Origin: Rhynchonema sp. JSB1_4
Lineage: Eukaryota; Nematoda; Chromadorea; Monhysterida; Xyalidae
Length of the DNA stretch: 64,000 nucleotides
Direction: 5' to 3'
Assembly: GCA_030248065.1 (NCBI GenBank)
Contig: JASAMV010008362.1
Coordinates: 1-64,000 of the forward strand
Position numbers and translations under genes: made by a program. Positions 62,667-64,000 of this stretch are shown here, piece by piece. Position 1 is the stretch's first letter; every line of letters starts with the position of its first letter. The notes below the pieces were generated by a model that saw nothing but the letters and a program-made list of their open reading frames with translations, was not told the origin of the DNA and searched no databases.

Positions 62667-63937
62667 TTATGTTCGTTTGGGCAATGGCGGCACGGCGGCC
62701 ACTTTCCAAAATATCCTGCAAAACGTTTATGCATTTTTGCGATAACTCCACGCATTAAATACATGTTTTGCTGAGAAAGCCAAAAAGTGGAATAAAAATG
62801 GAAAAACCACTTTCAAAATGAACGAATAACATAAAACGCACTCGTGTGAATACTTATTGAATATCGTTTTCGATTTGGACGCGGGCAAAGCGTGTACAAC
62901 GTCATTCAAGCGCCACACCATCGCGTCTAGTTTGTCGTACGTGTATCGGGTGTACTTGACGTGTTTGGGCGTCTGAAAGTCAAAATGTGGTCAAGTCAAG
63001 CAGGAGTGCCCTTTCCCATACTTCGGCCTAAAATACATCTGCACAAAAAATTGACAAAATTTGACGAAAAACCAACCCAGAATTGCTCGGGTGTGAGCTG
63101 CGGTTTGTCCATGCGAGTGGCCAACGCGAACGCGGCCGCAGCCATCAAACTGTCTCGTTCGCCCACAAACTCATAGTGCATCAATGACGCTTCGAGGATG
63201 TAACGCGACAATGTCAACAGCTCCATCGTGATTTTCGTCGCCTGAAATAACGGGCATAGTTATTCTCCATCGCAAGGTGAAAGAATCTCTTCGTTTAGGC
63301 TTCAAAATAGTATCTTCATTTCAAGAAATTGCAATAAATCAATCACAAACCTTGGCGTAACGTCGCAAGAATCTGTACGAGAGCGGCATACCGATGTCGA
63401 AATCGAGTTGTTTGAGCATTGTTGCCTCCATGCCGAATAGCTGGTCGCGCGTGTACGCGTCGTCGCAGATGTAGAGGAAATCATCCGCGCACGGCGGCAT
63501 GCGCTCCTGAAATTGTGTGACAAACCGGCATTATTTGGAAACATATGCTTTCATGTTTGCCCAAAAAATTAAAGCCTCAAAGAATGAATATCAAAAAAAA
63601 ACACCTAAAAACGTACATCGAATTTCGCAGCCACAAACAGTGCACATGCACCGACCAGCTGCGCGTCATCCTTGCTCACGTTCACTTTGCTCATGTACAA
63701 GTCAGCCATCTTCACGGCCTGGTACAGCGTTTCATGGTTGAGCTCGAAATTTTCCTGCAACCAATTGCGCTTCGTTCAATGCTTTCACATAACAAAATCA
63801 CTTTCGTTTTTCATGCAATGTTTTTCAAAAAAGTTATTTGCCTGGATTTCCACCATCCAGTCAACGAGTATCGATCGCATCGCTGGCGTGATCATGTTGG
63901 TCATTGGCTGTTTCAAATAATTGGGCACGCGGAATTC
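62667..63937 (-). CDS. cyclin B3-like, 3' part (gene continues beyond the window)
   Basis: Six exons are visible: 63842-63937, 63617-63754, 63351-63506, 63077-63241, 62842-62972 and 62667-62715 with the stop. The cyclin box starts with MRSILVDWMVEIQ, continues LVGACALFVAAKFD and DDFLYICDDAYTRDQLFGME, then PLSYRFLRRYAK. The phrase DDFLYICDDAY and the tail KTIFNKYSHEIFWKVA are typical of cyclin B3 rather than A or B1. It would bind CDK1 and drive anaphase or meiotic progression. The N-terminal region with the destruction box is off the right edge, so degradation signals cannot be assessed. The exons read openly and splice in phase, so the gene appears intact here. Confidence 0.88.
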
Positions 63938-64000
63938 CTGCAAAAAATGGTAAGCTTATATGAGCGAAAGCGACAAAACGTTACATAAACGTTATAAAAT

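Overview
The window is eukaryotic genomic DNA. Genes are split by short GT-AG introns, many start codons sit just after a pyrimidine-rich AG (compatible with spliced leader acceptors), and two repeats carry TTAGGC/GCCTAA hexamers, the nematode telomere unit. A dispersed TGATGTTTCA motif resembles the nematode piRNA promoter core. I infer a free-living nematode outside the well-studied Caenorhabditis group, possibly Plectus-like. No rRNA, no convincing tRNA and no bacterial feature was seen.

Layout. 1-9526: the 3' part of a Ty3/gypsy-type LTR retrotransposon, with the end of pol, a separate intact 2087-residue third ORF in the slot where env usually lies, a polypurine tract and the 3' LTR. 9826-10990 (-): small KCTD/BTB gene. 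12412-16994 (-): six-exon SURF4 cargo receptor whose introns hold hAT-type miniature elements. 17.4-21.4 kb: an extreme nest of hAT-like (8-bp target duplication) and TA-flanked elements, with insertions inside insertions. 21.4-25 kb: gene-poor, with minus-strand TGATGTTTCA motifs. 25.77-29.14 kb: tandem array of about 7.8 copies of a 433-bp unit. 30.9-32.4 kb: long-TIR element with a smaller one inside. 32.7-35.9 kb (-): secreted glycine-rich protein gene with eleven tandemly duplicated exons. 36.0-37.7 kb: foldback element with TTAA duplication. 39.6-40.6 kb (-): 72-residue membrane protein.

43.8-45.4 kb (+): four-EF-hand protein. 45.6-49.0 kb (-): three tandem Ly6/three-finger genes. 49.3-50.7 kb (-): CTR copper transporter. 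52.4 kb (-): a terminal exon of an unknown gene. 53.2-55.2 kb (+): CK1/TTBK-like kinase. 55.5-59.4 kb (-): SH3BP5/REI-1 family Rab11 GEF. 60.1-61.3 kb (+): CutA-like protein. 62.7-63.9 kb (-): cyclin B3-like gene running off the right edge.

The host genes show no common pathway. Several are trafficking or membrane genes (SURF4, CTR, SH3BP5/REI) and two are cell-cycle or signalling genes (cyclin B3, CK1/TTBK). The dominant theme is non-coding invasion: more than twenty small elements, most with target duplications visible by eye, lie in introns and intergenic DNA while the coding exons stay in frame. Exon models were built by hand from reading frame, splice sites and remembered family features. 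No alignment or database search was run.
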